DNA of 64,000 bases from Certhia americana (taxonomy: Eukaryota > Chordata > Aves > Passeriformes > Certhiidae): positions 57,913,635 to 57,977,634 of the forward strand of contig CM031857.1 of the NCBI GenBank assembly GCA_018697195.1, in the 5' to 3' direction. This document shows, in pieces, positions 1 through 11,597 of this stretch. Below the pieces are notes generated by a model. The model ran no database searches, was not told the DNA's origin, and saw only the letters and a list, made by a program, of their open reading frames with translations. Numbering within the stretch: the stretch's first letter is position 1; every line of letters begins with the position of its first letter. A program made the position numbers and the translations under genes.

Positions 1-1302
1 AATCTTTAGTTATTTACTCAAACTACCCCTCCTAGTAGGTCTCTGACAGAATCACACTTTAAGTTTGTCCTTGGATCTTCTTTTGCAAAACCAATCTCTC
101 TCTTTCTAGCTTTGAAAGAATTGCCCAGGGCTGGTGTACTGAAACATGTAGAATTTTAAAGAAAGTGAATTCTTCTCATCTTTTCTTGTTTCACCTTATT
201 CTTGAATAATTTACATTTGTGAGCCTTGAGAGCCTCTCCTTTTCTTTCAAGTGGTGTCATTACAATATTGTCATCTATGGATGCATTGGGCACTCTATGG
301 CTCCCTTCAAACGGAATATGAAATCTGAACTGTAACAAGTCGAAAGGTGTGAAGTGGAGTCTTGGTCTGAGGGTTTTTTTCCCAAAGAAGACTCCACGAA
401 CTCTCTTACTTGTGAATGATCCAAAAATTGATGGATATTAATAATGACAGAAAACACTAGGATGGTCCACTCTTTTCCTAGGAAAAGAAAAAGAAAAAAA
501 AGACCAAAAAACCCAAAGCAACCTAGCCAACAAACAAAAAAACCCCCAAACAACACCACCCCCCCACAAAAAAAAAAAATTATATTCAGCTTTGTATAGG
601 CAATGAAATTATTACATGAATTGTTGTCTGATATCCATTGGCTTAAATAGACATGTGTTCAATGTAAATAATAGTAATGTCCTCTTCTAACAAAAAAACC
701 CCAAACAAACCAAACCCATTACCTTATAAATATATGAAAAACTCAAAGCCTACATATGCTTTTCAGTTTAATTCTCTCCAGAAATTCCAGTGTTTCTGTT
801 AATGATTTATTAATTCTCTACATTTTGTGTCGAAGTAGATTGATAACAAAGAAAATCAGCATAATATTGGATAAAAAAGAAAATATTTCTTTACTAGGAG
901 GTAAAAAAAGAAAACAAAAGAATGCAAAAGACAGTGAGATGTGCAGCAAGTTTCAGTTCCTTGACCGATCTGCAGCTGCAATAAACTGTGTATGTTGTCA
1001 TGTACTTTTATGTATGAAGAGAAAAATAGTAAGTTTTCAGCCAAGGAACATGAGATTCATTAGAAAGGAGGGGTTTCTGCTTCAGTCTTCTTTGAAGTGA
1101 ATGCTTTAAATTAAATTTAGACTGCCAAATTTAATTTCAGGAAACATTTGGTCTGGCATCAACAAGATTCACTTTCAAAATATATCTGGCACTCAATACC
1201 AAAATGTTTTGCCATCACTGTCAGAACTCACAGTCATACTCATTGTTTCTTATTTTTCTTTGAATAAAAAATATTTATTGATAAATTTCTTAGATAGACC
1301 AG

Positions 1303-1304
<2 letters not shown>
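1..1304. other. Non-genic AT-rich stretch
   Basis: No gene recognised. The open frames here are short, stop-flanked and rich in residues expected of AT-rich DNA. The only structure visible is A/C-rich low complexity at about 480-580 and 690-715 (runs of A interrupted by CCC/CCCC), a pattern that recurs later in the window. Confidence 0.6.

Positions 1305-1351
<47 letters not shown>
1305..1351. repeat. Poly(A) run of 47 bases
   Basis: An uninterrupted run of 47 A, followed by GAAGAAATATG. It is the longest homopolymer in the window. It could be the tail of a retroposed transcript in plus orientation, but no recognisable retrocopy precedes it. Simple slippage expansion, or a sequencing/assembly length error, is equally possible. 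Confidence 0.9.
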
Positions 1352-1353
<2 letters not shown>

Positions 1354-2863
1354 AGAAATATGTCATTTACCCCCTCCCATCCCTGAATAATTTCATTTTA
1401 TATACCCTTCCCATACTGAGAGGACTGGAAAATCTTCTGGAACATCAGGCACATGTGGTCAAATTCTCTTGGGTAGATGTGTGATGGGCAGTTCTCGTTC
1501 CCATGTCAAGGATGAGTGGAGTGCTGTATGGAAGAACAGAGGCAGCACCTCATTCTACTTTCATTTTGAAGGTAAGTTTTCCCATTAATTTCCTTCCCAA
1601 GGAAAGGATAAAGTGGCATACCACAGAGGCCAGAATCTCTTCGGAATGTCATTCCTGCAAGAAAAGAAGGATTTTCTACAGTACCAGACTAAAATATTTA
1701 TAATCTGTAAAAGTCCTGAAACATACCTATGTGTTTTGCCCTTCACGTTTTTTATTAATTAACTTAGGTTTCCCTAAGTTCATACAGCCTTTAAGTTCTT
1801 GGGCAGATGTTTCTCTAAAATGCACACAGATATTGCAACAGTCAGGTCTGCAGGGCCAAAGTCTTTCCTGTACATTTATTCTTACACACATTTGTTCAGG
1901 CCTTACAGTCTTGTGCTGATGTAGGTAGGTGCATCCCATTGAAAGGCAGGTTATTCTAATTGTTGAGCAGTCACCAACACTGCCTAGTCCTTTCTACTTT
2001 GTGATGAACCCTGACTGTGATTTAGGGCTACTCTTCTAAAATTCTCTTTTCTTTTTTCAGAAGACCTACATAGGAAATGAGAGACATAAAGTCATTATAG
2101 AATTCTAAGCGGATTTGAGAGATCTTAATAGAAATTGCATAGAAAGCACTATCAAATTGAACTGATAATGACACATTTTCATAGGTTATTAATACCTTCC
2201 TGTAGTATTCTACAGAGAAAGTATTCTGTGCCAAATCCTGTAAAATTCCCCCAGTTTTATTTGATGAAGAGATATTATGATCCAGCAAATGGAATGGAAG
2301 TGAAAAGTAAAACTCTGATTAAGTTTTACTGTATATCACAACAGAGATTATTCACAATAATCAACAAAAATATTGAAAGAAAGGAATATTCACCGTTTTT
2401 TCTATTTAATTGTCAGGTTTTTTTAAACTTTGTACAAATGTTTTGACTTTGGATCTCTCATAACTTTCATGCGTTTTCACTATAGACATAGCACACTTGT
2501 ATATACAGTAGACATCAGCATCTCATGTTTGCTCAAAATATTGTTTGTTAACTTTCTGAAATGAATCTGTATGGCTATCAAGTGTGCTTCTTTACTTATT
2601 ATGTCTTGGGTAATTTTCTACCCAGATTTAATGTGTTTCATATGCTTGTGAAGATGCCAAAATTAAAATGGTATGTGAAGCTTTAGACAGTATGCCAAAT
2701 TTGTCAGATCATCATGATAGGAAGGCATCAACATTTGGCTATATTGGTTCAGAACCTCTGGAATAATAATAATAAAAAAATGTGGTTCTTATGATCACTA
2801 TATAGTGGTAAGAATATATATATATGTGTATTTTATAAATTAGAAAGATCTTTATCACAGCTG
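1352..2863. other. Non-genic stretch
   Basis: No coding region, mobile element or RNA gene recognised. A short (AT)n run ending TATATGTGTA lies near 2815-2830. Confidence 0.55.
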
Positions 2864-3077
2864 CTAGGCTATTAAAAGCCTAGAAAAGAATTATCTGAAG
2901 CACTCAGCATTTGAAAATCACATTTAACTTATTCAACCATTAGAGTTGAATAAGTTAAAAGACTAAGATATCACTAGAAAATATGCAGAAACATTTTCAT
3001 TTTTAATTGAGAGAAAATCAGAGCTCAAAACTGATTGAAGTTAACCATATGAACAATTTCCATTTAGTAAATGGAAA
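2864..3077. repeat. Cluster of three perfect short inverted repeats
   Basis: Three perfect hairpins occur within 214 bp. The first is CTAGGCT (2864-2870) paired with AGCCTAG (2877-2883), 7 bp with a 6-nt loop. The second is TTTAACTTATTCAAC (2923-2937) paired with its exact complement (2945-2959), 15 bp with a 7-nt loop. The third is TTTCCATTTA (3057-3066) paired with TAAATGGAAA (3068-3077), 10 bp with a 1-nt loop. No transposon ends or coding frame surround them, so function is unknown. Confidence 0.8.
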
Positions 3078-6000
3078 TGAAAGAAACGAAAACAACCAAG
3101 CAACAAAACACCCAAGCAAACAAACAAAAATGCAAATCATATTCTGTTTTCTTTAGGAGATTTACCTGTATCTGTCAAGGCTTTGAACTCAGTGACTATT
3201 GGAATACATTACCTTCATTTGAAATGCATGAACTACAATGGACAAAATAATAGAAATAAAAAAATAGCTTTAGCTTTTACAAATATAGACAGCTTTGTGA
3301 AATATAAACATTTCATGATGACTTAGAATGCGATAACTTTATGTGCATGCAATTATGCTACTCAAACTCTGATTACTAAAACAGACATCTCCATGTCTTC
3401 CTGGAAACCTTATACATTGATCCTCTCAAGTGAGAATACAGCTAGCCCCATGCTGAGGGACTCCGGTTTAAAATTCAGATGAAAAATGTTTGGGTGTTGA
3501 AGAACAGTTAATCTCTTGTGTCATGATTTCCACACGCTGCTTTCCTATAAATAAATATGATATCAGGTATTAGATGACTTTTCTTTCTGTTTTTTTTTTC
3601 TGTTTCAGTAACAAATAGCACGCCTGTACTTGGAATAATTGTGTGCTGTTTATGACAATAATGATATGGTGAGGCCCAGACATATCTGTGTTCTGTTAAA
3701 TTGGGAACATTAGCTTAAAATACACACTGTAGAATTTGGGCAAAAGCACTCTTATTGAGCAATGGATATGATAAATATGTGAGTATATGACAATACACCT
3801 TAGGGTATGATTAATTACCTTATCAAATAATATTTTAAATAATAGCTTTAGTAAAAGAAAATATTGAAAACTATGCACTGCAATGCTGTTTTGAAATTCT
3901 TCAATTCATTGGATTCAAAAAGATGGACATAATCTTCCAAAAGACAGAAATTTTAAAACAGGGAAAACCGTAACTACAGTCCTTCATCTAAACAAATTTT
4001 TCCTGGCAGAATCTTAGCAAACTACTGCAATCTTGAATTAAGCTTGCTGCTAACTATAAAGCTGTGCAGTGGAGGTGGTAATGGGGCATGACATAATAGC
4101 CAAAAGCATGGAGAATGAGATCTTTGCCAATAAAGCTTTTGCATCCTCAGAAACTTGATCATGTTTGAATTTACTGCCCATAAAGAGAGATTTATTGGGA
4201 TAGTTCATTCTTTCCATAGCAACCCAAATGTGTAGAGTCATAAAGCAATACACTAGGTAATGCAATTTGAAGACTGATGTCGAAACAATTCAAATGTTTC
4301 AGTATGACAGGACAGGTTTTCATATCTGCTAACTAAGTATGTAGCAGGAGCAAAGTATGTTGGCTATTTGGATGGCAGCTGGGGACCATAGAAAAATCTG
4401 TTACCACAGGCAAACTCTAAGTGGAAAAATTGGGAAGACACTGTACTGTTCTGATTTAATTCTCTATATGATGATGTCTTGATACTCAAATCCTATAAAA
4501 AAGGCAATTATTGTTTTATAGCTACTGCCATTTTATCAGAAATGCGAAGCTTTTCTTAAAAAACATTACAAAAAATAAATCCCAAAAACAAAGAGGGAAA
4601 GAAAGGAATAAAAAATATTTCCAGATGTGTTGAAAATTCCCCGTGTAATGCATATGTAGGAATACTCTTTGGACGCTGAATAAAGTTCACTGCTTGTGCT
4701 CAGAAAATAGGTACTGGGAATACAATTGTGCTTTCCTGTTGGGACTTGCCTGAAGACACAAGCAGTTGGAAGAGCTCTCTCTAAGAGACATAAACAGTTT
4801 GTTTAAAACTCTTCATAAAGGTGGTGTTGTGAAAGATGTGGTATCTTGGTTTTTTAGAGGAAAAAATAGGACAAAAATTATAAAGTCTCCTATCTCTGTT
4901 TGAAATCATTAACAGTATCTTAATAAAGCAAGCAAGTTGTCCAAACACAGTATTTTTTCTTTTTTGTTAAGCATGCTTTATGACAGATTTAGATACTGAT
5001 GAGATCTCAGAGGCACAGCATAGCCTAAAGACAATTAGATTTGTTATCAGTCTTCATCTACATAATGAAGGCTTATAGCCCTTTAATACCTGTACAAAAT
5101 TAAGTGATTCTTTACATCTCTTCTTGTATCAAGTCTGTCTAAATGAATAAAGTTGTGACAAGGATTGCTGAGAGCATAAATGTCTGCTATTTTGTATGAC
5201 TGTCATTATCAAAGTAGATGAACCTTCAACTTATCTTTAGGGCAGCAGCTGGCTTTCTGCTTTCCTTGACTTTCTCTCATGTGAGACGAGCAGGATTTAT
5301 TCACATCTGTGGAAATTCAGCATTCGAATGAGAGATATTTCTTGCTGATGGTTAAATCTGCTGAGGAAAACAGAAAAATCAATTGGAAATGCACATCATG
5401 TTTGCTCAGGAAAGGCTGCTGTGTTGCACCCATGGCATAGAAAATAAATAGCTCTTTAGCCTGGAGATGTTGATCTTGAAATTTTTGAGCAATTTCTCCC
5501 TCAGTATGTATTCATTCCCAATCCCACTCAAGGGCTGGCACCTGTAGCTGTTGCTAAGTGGTGTATCTGCCACATGGTGGAAACATAATATTGATTTTTA
5601 GGAAAATCAATTCCCAGTTTTACAAGATCAAAACCAGAAGATAGCAAAAGAGAGACTGGACTTTATTTTATAATGGTAATCATTATACTATACAGATTCT
5701 TGAAAGAGATGCATGGCTAAGAGACATCATATTGATTTACTGGTAATAAACTCTCCCTGTTATGGTTCTAACTGAGCTGCTTGAATCTCTAGATATAACA
5801 GTATTGATCACAAGCAGTGAGTATGTTCTTATCTGTAAATAAAGAATTCCATTCTATTTTTCAGGCCTTTTAAATTTGTGAAAGTGTGAAAAAGCACAAA
5901 AGGATGGCAGATGTCACTGCAACCATTAATTTCAGAGAGAAAAATTAAAAAGAATGAATTTTCTAAAAACTATCAAGTCAGGAGATTGATCCTTTGGGAA

Positions 6001-6128
6001 GTATTAAAATTAGCCTGATCATTTTTGGTGAATTCCAATCCTTAATAAAAAACATATTATTAATTTATTTTCTTTCCTTATCTAGTGAATGCAGTGCATC
6101 TCACTTATTAAATAGTGACCTAAAGTAC
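3078..6128. other. Non-genic AT-rich stretch
   Basis: About 3 kb with no supported gene. The longest minus-strand frames (near 3.7-3.9 and 4.05-4.27 kb) have no convincing splice signals or recognisable domains. No repeat family was recognised. Confidence 0.55.
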
Positions 6129-6690
6129 CACAGAATCACAGAACAGTTATGGTTGAAAGGGGTCTCTGGAGATCCTCTAGTCCAACCCTTCTGCCAAGGC
6201 AGGATCACCTAGAGTGGGTGACACAGGAACATATGCAGGTGCATTTTGAACCTCTCCAGAGAGGAAGACTCTACAATCTCCCTGGGCAGCCTGTTCCAGT
6301 GCTCTGCCACCCTAGTGTTAAGAAGTCCTTCCTCATATTGAGGTGGAACTTCATGTTTTTTAGTTTATGCCTGTTACTCCTTATCCTGTTGCTGGGCATC
6401 ACTGAAGTTTGGCACCACCTTCTTGGCACCTGCCTTTGGGATAGATGAGATCCCTCTCAGTTTTCTCTGCAAAAAACAGGTCCAGCTCTTGCAGTCTCTC
6501 CTCATAAGAGATGCTCCAGACTCCTCATCATCTTTGTAGTTCTCTGCTGGACCCTCTCCAGTAGCTCCTTGTCTTTTTTGAAGTATGGAGACCAGAAATG
6601 AACATAAGATTCCAGATGTGGTGTCACTAGGACTGAGTAGATGGCAGGGATCACCTCCCTTGTCCTGCTGGCCACACTCTATCCAAAGAA
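6129..6690 (-). mobile_element. CR1 LINE, 5'-truncated 3' end
   Basis: Read on the minus strand, this is the end of CR1 ORF2 followed by the CR1 3' UTR. The plus-strand left edge (CACAGAATCACAGAA) is the complement of the ATTCTGTG-type CR1 terminal repeat. Next to it come the hallmark phrase for a short alignment near TCCAACCC and the segment GGGCAGCCTGTTCCAGTGC. Further along, the minus strand encodes a degenerate EERLQEL / RDLIYPKG-type stretch typical of the CR1 reverse-transcriptase C-terminus. Frame is broken and the 5' part is missing, as is usual for CR1. There is no activity. Confidence 0.9.
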
Positions 6691-7600
6691 GTGAAGAAAG
6701 GCTCTCATATTTAACCTATTATCAGAAAAAACAATTAATAGGGAATAATAACAACACATAACTTAATCCAACATTATTATATATACTAGAATACATCTGG
6801 GTTAATAATTTTAGCAAAATATTTATTGCACATTTAAAACATTGCTTGCCATGTTCATAGTGAATAGAAGAAAAGTTACAGCCAGAGTAGCATTGCAATC
6901 TTAAAAATTTAGTTGTCAGGCAGACTGTCCTCTGAAAATACATTTAAACTAGTTTATGAAGTAGTCTAATATTTTATTAGCATACTTTAACACAGTTTTG
7001 TCACGTATAGAAACAATCTAAACTATTTATTCAAGCAATAGACATGCTTATGTACATCTATCTGAGTGCATTTTGCTGTGTCTTCAGTACAATATGGAGA
7101 TTGACAGCAGGAATATTTTAAAAGTGCTATTCCTTTCCTCTTGAATATCAGTACTGTAGTAGCTGACACTATTTTACAGCCAGAGAATTCTAAGTAGCAG
7201 CTTAGAATATATTGAGACTGAGTAAAAGTTCCTATCTTTACTCAAATACTGGAGAGTAAATAATGCCAGGATTACCAGCATATTTTGCTTTTGCTACTCA
7301 GTTCCCATATGCTTATCCCCAAGCTGATTTCACTAGCAGTTCAAGAAACTTGTAGCTATCCCTGGGAGAATAATGATGTGGGTCAGAGGATTTTGTATGG
7401 AATTTTGTATGAAAAATTATCTGGTCTTGTGTCAGATCCATCCAGTATTGCTAAATAACTAATTAAAATATCCAGCCCTAATTTGTATTACTCACAAGTT
7501 TGTCAACCTTTTTATGAAGACACAGAAAAAATTTATAAAGGCAAATCAGCTAACAATTTTTGAATTGGTTTACTAGTTTGGCTTACTGAAGCTAAGCATG
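6691..7600. other. Non-genic stretch between two CR1 fragments
   Basis: AT-rich sequence without recognised genes. The minus-strand frame near 6722-6943 has no domain or splice support. Confidence 0.5.
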
Positions 7601-7757
7601 GAATCATAGAATTATTTAACTTTGATGTGATTGAGTCCAACTGTTAGCCTGCCCCTTTCAAGTTCATTACTAAACCCTGTTCTTAAATGGCTTATCTACG
7701 TATCTTTTAAATAACTGCAAGGGTGGTGACTCTACCACTTTCCTGGGCAGTTGTATG
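7601..7757 (-). mobile_element. CR1 LINE 3' UTR fragment
   Basis: Short, degenerate CR1 tail in minus orientation. The plus strand starts GAATCATAGAATTATT, then has GAGTCCAACTGTTAGCC, ACTAAACCCTGTTCTTAAATGG and GGGTGGTGACTCTACCACTT, ending at CCTGGGCAG. These are landmark segments of the avian CR1 3' untranslated end. No coding part is retained. Confidence 0.85.
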
Positions 7758-9196
7758 TTTGGATCTCATCACCCATGTATGATTTTGGGAAGTGGCTATA
7801 GGTGATGCTCAGCTTCAGAAGCCACAAAGCAGATTCAATATTTTAAGTATGGCAATTGTTTCTATGAGAATCTTCCTGAAAAGGCAAGGAATATGAAAGA
7901 AAAGTACATTGAAGATGAACTAACAGCAGCTACAATTCATTCCCCATGCAGTAGTACAGGAGCTCATATATGTATCTGTCAGTGGGAAGCTGCACAGGTC
8001 TTACTGCAGAGAGCTTCACCTGAAGTAGAGAAAATAAAGTGGATTGCAAATACCTCTAGTGATAATTTCTTTCCCATAGTTTTAGACTACCCAGCACAGA
8101 TGGGACTGTGACATCCAGCTGCACCATGAAAATAATACTGGGTCTTGCTGATGTGTATGGATACCTTTGAAAACGTTAACAATAATTTGAAAAATTATTA
8201 AGCAACTGAGTGAACATGCAAATCCAGCAGAAAGCTTTCAACACCTTTGATATGCTGTAAATCTGGTCTTCTGACAAATCATCATTGCCCTGTGACATCA
8301 GCAGAAATGCACCAATTTCATTCCCATTCATTTCTTGCAGAGAACAATGTGACAGATTCCTGCCCCAAGCCTTGTAAAGATGTATTAGTTTGTATTTCCA
8401 AGCCAAATTGTTAATTTGCTTCCAGCATGAAATTGATTTTTGCTGCACAGATTACCTCTACAGGAATTAGGACTAAGTTAGAACACAGACTTCATGTTTT
8501 GGACTCCCATGGTAAATAATTCCTTTTTATGCATTTACAAGTGTCTTTCTAAAGCACCTTTCCTGGAAGTAAGCAATTAATGATTCCCAAGAAAGATGGG
8601 CTTAGCACAGCTCTTGGCAAACCTGAGAGAGACCTTCTTTTGGCTCAGACAAAGCTTTCCTTCACAAGTTATGAAATAAATGCACTATTAGCATAGGATA
8701 CAAGGGAGATGCAAATCCATCAAGTGGTACTTAATTCATCTGGCAGCAAAGGTACTTTTCCACAGAACACCTATTAAAATTGTACCTACAAGATCAGACC
8801 CTTCCTTGACAACCATGTAAATAACTTATCTATTAGATTATTAATGTAGAATGGTTTCATGCAGTAGAAAAAGAAGAAACATTTAGTAATTACAATAACT
8901 TGAGAACTTGATCCAACTATAAGTATTGTAAGTAAACATTTAAAGGTAAGGGACTTGAAAGCTGTGGTTAGGGACCTGCTTCTTGCAGTTCATATGCAGT
9001 GGTAAACACTAAATGGGCGTTTTCCTGAGTATTGGAAACTCTGCCTCTGTATTGCTAAATCATTACAACTCTCTGATGCAGTAACTTTCTGTGCCAAATA
9101 TCATCCTCCCAAACTATTTCTAGCAGTATTTGGTGACTTAGTGTGGAGGTGGGACCATTCCCTGTTTGCAACACAGTCACTATGATCTGGAGAATA
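7758..9196. other. Non-genic stretch
   Basis: No supported gene. Frames at 7893-8111 (+) and 8176-8448 (-) have no recognisable domain or convincing splice borders. A small 8-bp inverted repeat of AATAATTT lies near 8180-8200. Confidence 0.5.
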
Positions 9197-9455
9197 TACT
9201 ATGGCTACAGGCTGGACTCAGAGTCAGAGAGGTTCTCTCAGGTATGTTTAATGCTGTAGCTGCAGAAACCAGACTCCAGAAACCTGAATATGTGGCCCAA
9301 GTAGTGTGAGAACGGCATCTGAAACAGCCTTGCAGAGACAGCCAGAGTATAAAGCTGAGAGGACAGAGGTCCAAAATGCCACCTTTTTATAGTTTTGATG
9401 TTGTATGATCCTTAAGTATCACCATGTGTGGTGCCAACGCCCAAAACCACTGACA
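9197..9455 (-). mobile_element. Possible short solo LTR (minus orientation)
   Basis: The identical pentamer GAATA flanks the interval (9192-9196 and 9456-9460), consistent with a 5-bp target duplication. Read on the minus strand the element begins TGTCAGTGGTTT and ends ATAGTA, so the expected final CA would have decayed to TA. A TATA-like CTATAAAAAGG lies at about 9392-9383 and an ATTAAA poly(A) variant at about 9250. The order start, TATA, ATTAAA, end fits an LTR. Family is unknown. The short length and imperfect right end keep this tentative. Confidence 0.4.
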
Positions 9456-9460
9456 GAATA

Positions 9461-9927
9461 TCTGAACATAATGATCCAAAATTTCTACTTCAACATTTCT
9501 GTTTTTTTCTTTAAAAGAGCTTTAAAAAGTTGACGCCTTTCTATTTGATCAAATACCTTAGAAGAAATAACAGAGAGTGTTCTGGAAAAAAGTCTATTTT
9601 CTACCTACTCAAAAAAACCCTTTCCCTGTGTATCTCTAGGATCTATGCTGAGTTATGGCAGAAAGAGGAACTACTGCACAATGCTATAGGAGAAATGAGC
9701 ATGCAGAGCTAAAAAGAAAGATTACAAAAGGGTATGTGACTAAATGATGAACGCAAAATTGATTCTAAGAGTGTGGCCTAATGCTTTAGATGCCCTTTTT
9801 TTTCTTCAGCTATTACCAGAAAACAAGATTAAAGCAATCTTACAAAATAAGCCCTAAATTAAAGGAAAAAAAAAAAAAAAAAGGCAAATATATAAATTAG
9901 GTTTTGTTGGACTGAAAAAAATACCTT
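9461..9927. other. Non-genic stretch
   Basis: No supported gene. A short poly(A) run lies near 9865-9882. Confidence 0.5.
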
Positions 9928-9979
9928 CTTAACTAATCTGTAATGTGTCAGTGTATTCTTACATGTTCTTGTCTAATTC

Positions 9980-10110
9980 TTGTCCTGCTGCTTGCTTATA
10001 CCTTGCTTATGTACGCGTTGGTTTTGTACAGTGCCTCGTACAAAGTTATCCGGAAACATAAAACAGGACTATTAAATGCTGGATGGTGATGATAATGCTA
10101 ATAATGAAAG
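9980..10110 (+). repeat. Old amniote repeat tail (shared with 39.26 kb)
   Basis: Contains TTTTGTACAGTGCCTCGTAC followed by an ATAATG/AATAATG-rich end. The 39.26 kb locus has the related TTGTACAGCACTTAACACAA. This GTACAGYRCYT..CACAATGGGG signature recurs, from memory, as an ancient interspersed repeat of amniotes, but I cannot name the family with certainty. Confidence 0.4.
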
Positions 10111-10929
10111 TATCATTTGATTAATTATATCAGTCTTTATTTGCATGAAACAGGCTTACATTTCCTTCTGCATTTTAATAATACAGTAATGGTTATTGTA
10201 ATGAACCCATTAAATCTGAGAGTCAATATTAATGGACTATGAGAAGGATCTTTATGAACTTCATTGGCAGCCTACAAATAGTGGATTAATATAAAATACA
10301 GAATGAATCAATTGGTTGTATAGTTATGAGTAATCAATTTATATTACTAAAAGTGCCTTAAGTTAGAAGCAAACATTTTAAAATACTGGGCTGAATCCTT
10401 GTTAGATGTAAGTCAATACAGGGAGGTCAATCTAAACCAGATGCAGTTTTGGAACAGCATTTTAGCAAAGGAAATGTTGTTTGTATTGATAAAAATATTG
10501 TCAATACTAAATCATCAGGCAGGCCCCAGAATATGATGATACTGTATTGATATAATGTGATTTTAATGTATATCTGTATAATTTAATCAATTATTACTGT
10601 GCACCTATACAATAACTTAATGTAATTTTAATTATTCTATTTCTTATCTGCTTGTTTGCATGTACTTTAAGGAAAAAATTCAATTCAGGTATCATTTTCA
10701 AACTTTTCTCCAGGCTACAAGAGTTAAACTGGGATGTCCAGGTATTGCACAGTGAGATGGCCAATATGATTTGTGCAATATTGCTGTGCCCAGAGACATG
10801 GCAAGGCACCCAGGAAGGCAAAGTGCCAGCCAGACCCCCATGCAAGAGACAGTGACAATCCCATGCATGAGACAGTGATCTATATCATCAGTAGGGATTC
10901 AGTTTCTCCGTGCTCCCTGAGTTTGCTGG
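10111..10929. other. Non-genic stretch
   Basis: AT-rich until about 10.65 kb, then gradually richer in GC towards the CR1 element. No supported gene. Confidence 0.5.
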
Positions 10930-11597
10930 TACCTTGCACCTTTAGTGGAAAAGAAGCTCAACATGACCCAGCAACCTGCACTTGCAGCCCAAAAATCCAA
11001 CCACATCCTAGGCTGCATCCCAAGCAGGTGGGCAGCAGGGTGAGGCAGGTGATTCTGCCTCTCTGCTCTGCTCTGGGGAGACCCCACCTGCAGAGCTGCA
11101 TCCAGCTCTGGGCTGTCTAACACAAGAAACACATGGACCTTCCAGAGCAGAAGCAGAGGAAACCATGAAGATGATTGGAGGCTTTGGAGCACCTCTCCTA
11201 TGAAGACAGGCTGAGAAGGTTGGAGTTGTTCAATGTGGGGAAGAGAAGGCTCAGGGAGACCTTATAGTGCCCTTCTAGTACCTAATAGGGGGCCAGAGAG
11301 CTGGGGAGGGACTTTTGACAGGGACATGTAGAACAAGGGGGGATAGCTTTAAAATTAATCAGGGTAGATTAATACTAGCTATCAGGAAGAAATTCTTTCC
11401 TGTGAGAGTGGTTAAACACTGGCACAGGTTGCCCAGAAATTGTTGTGTTTGCCCCATGCCTGAAAGCGTTTTAGGCTAGGTTGGATGAGGCTTTGAGCAA
11501 TGTAATCTGATGTGTGGCATCCTTACCCATGCCAGGGGGTTTGGAACTAGGTGATTTTTCAGGTCTCTTTCAATCCAAACCATTCTATTTATCTATA
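10930..11597 (+). mobile_element. CR1 LINE, reverse-transcriptase C-terminus plus 3' UTR
   Basis: Plus-strand CR1. Near 10950 a frame reads KKLNMTQQPALAAQK then NHILGCIP, the conserved end region of CR1 ORF2. This continues through GGCTTTGGAGCACCTCTCCTATGAAGACAGGCTGAGAAGGTTGG-type sequence (EHLSYEDRLRRL) into the 3' UTR with GAGAGTGGTTAAACACTGGC and a final GGTGATTTTTCAGGTCTC and CATTCTAT tail. It carries stops and frameshifts, the 5' part is absent, and it is inactive. Confidence 0.92.

Noticed and set aside
1209..1484. Open frame with a poly-lysine run
   Set aside because: The lysines are the poly(A) run itself. The flanks show no coding character.
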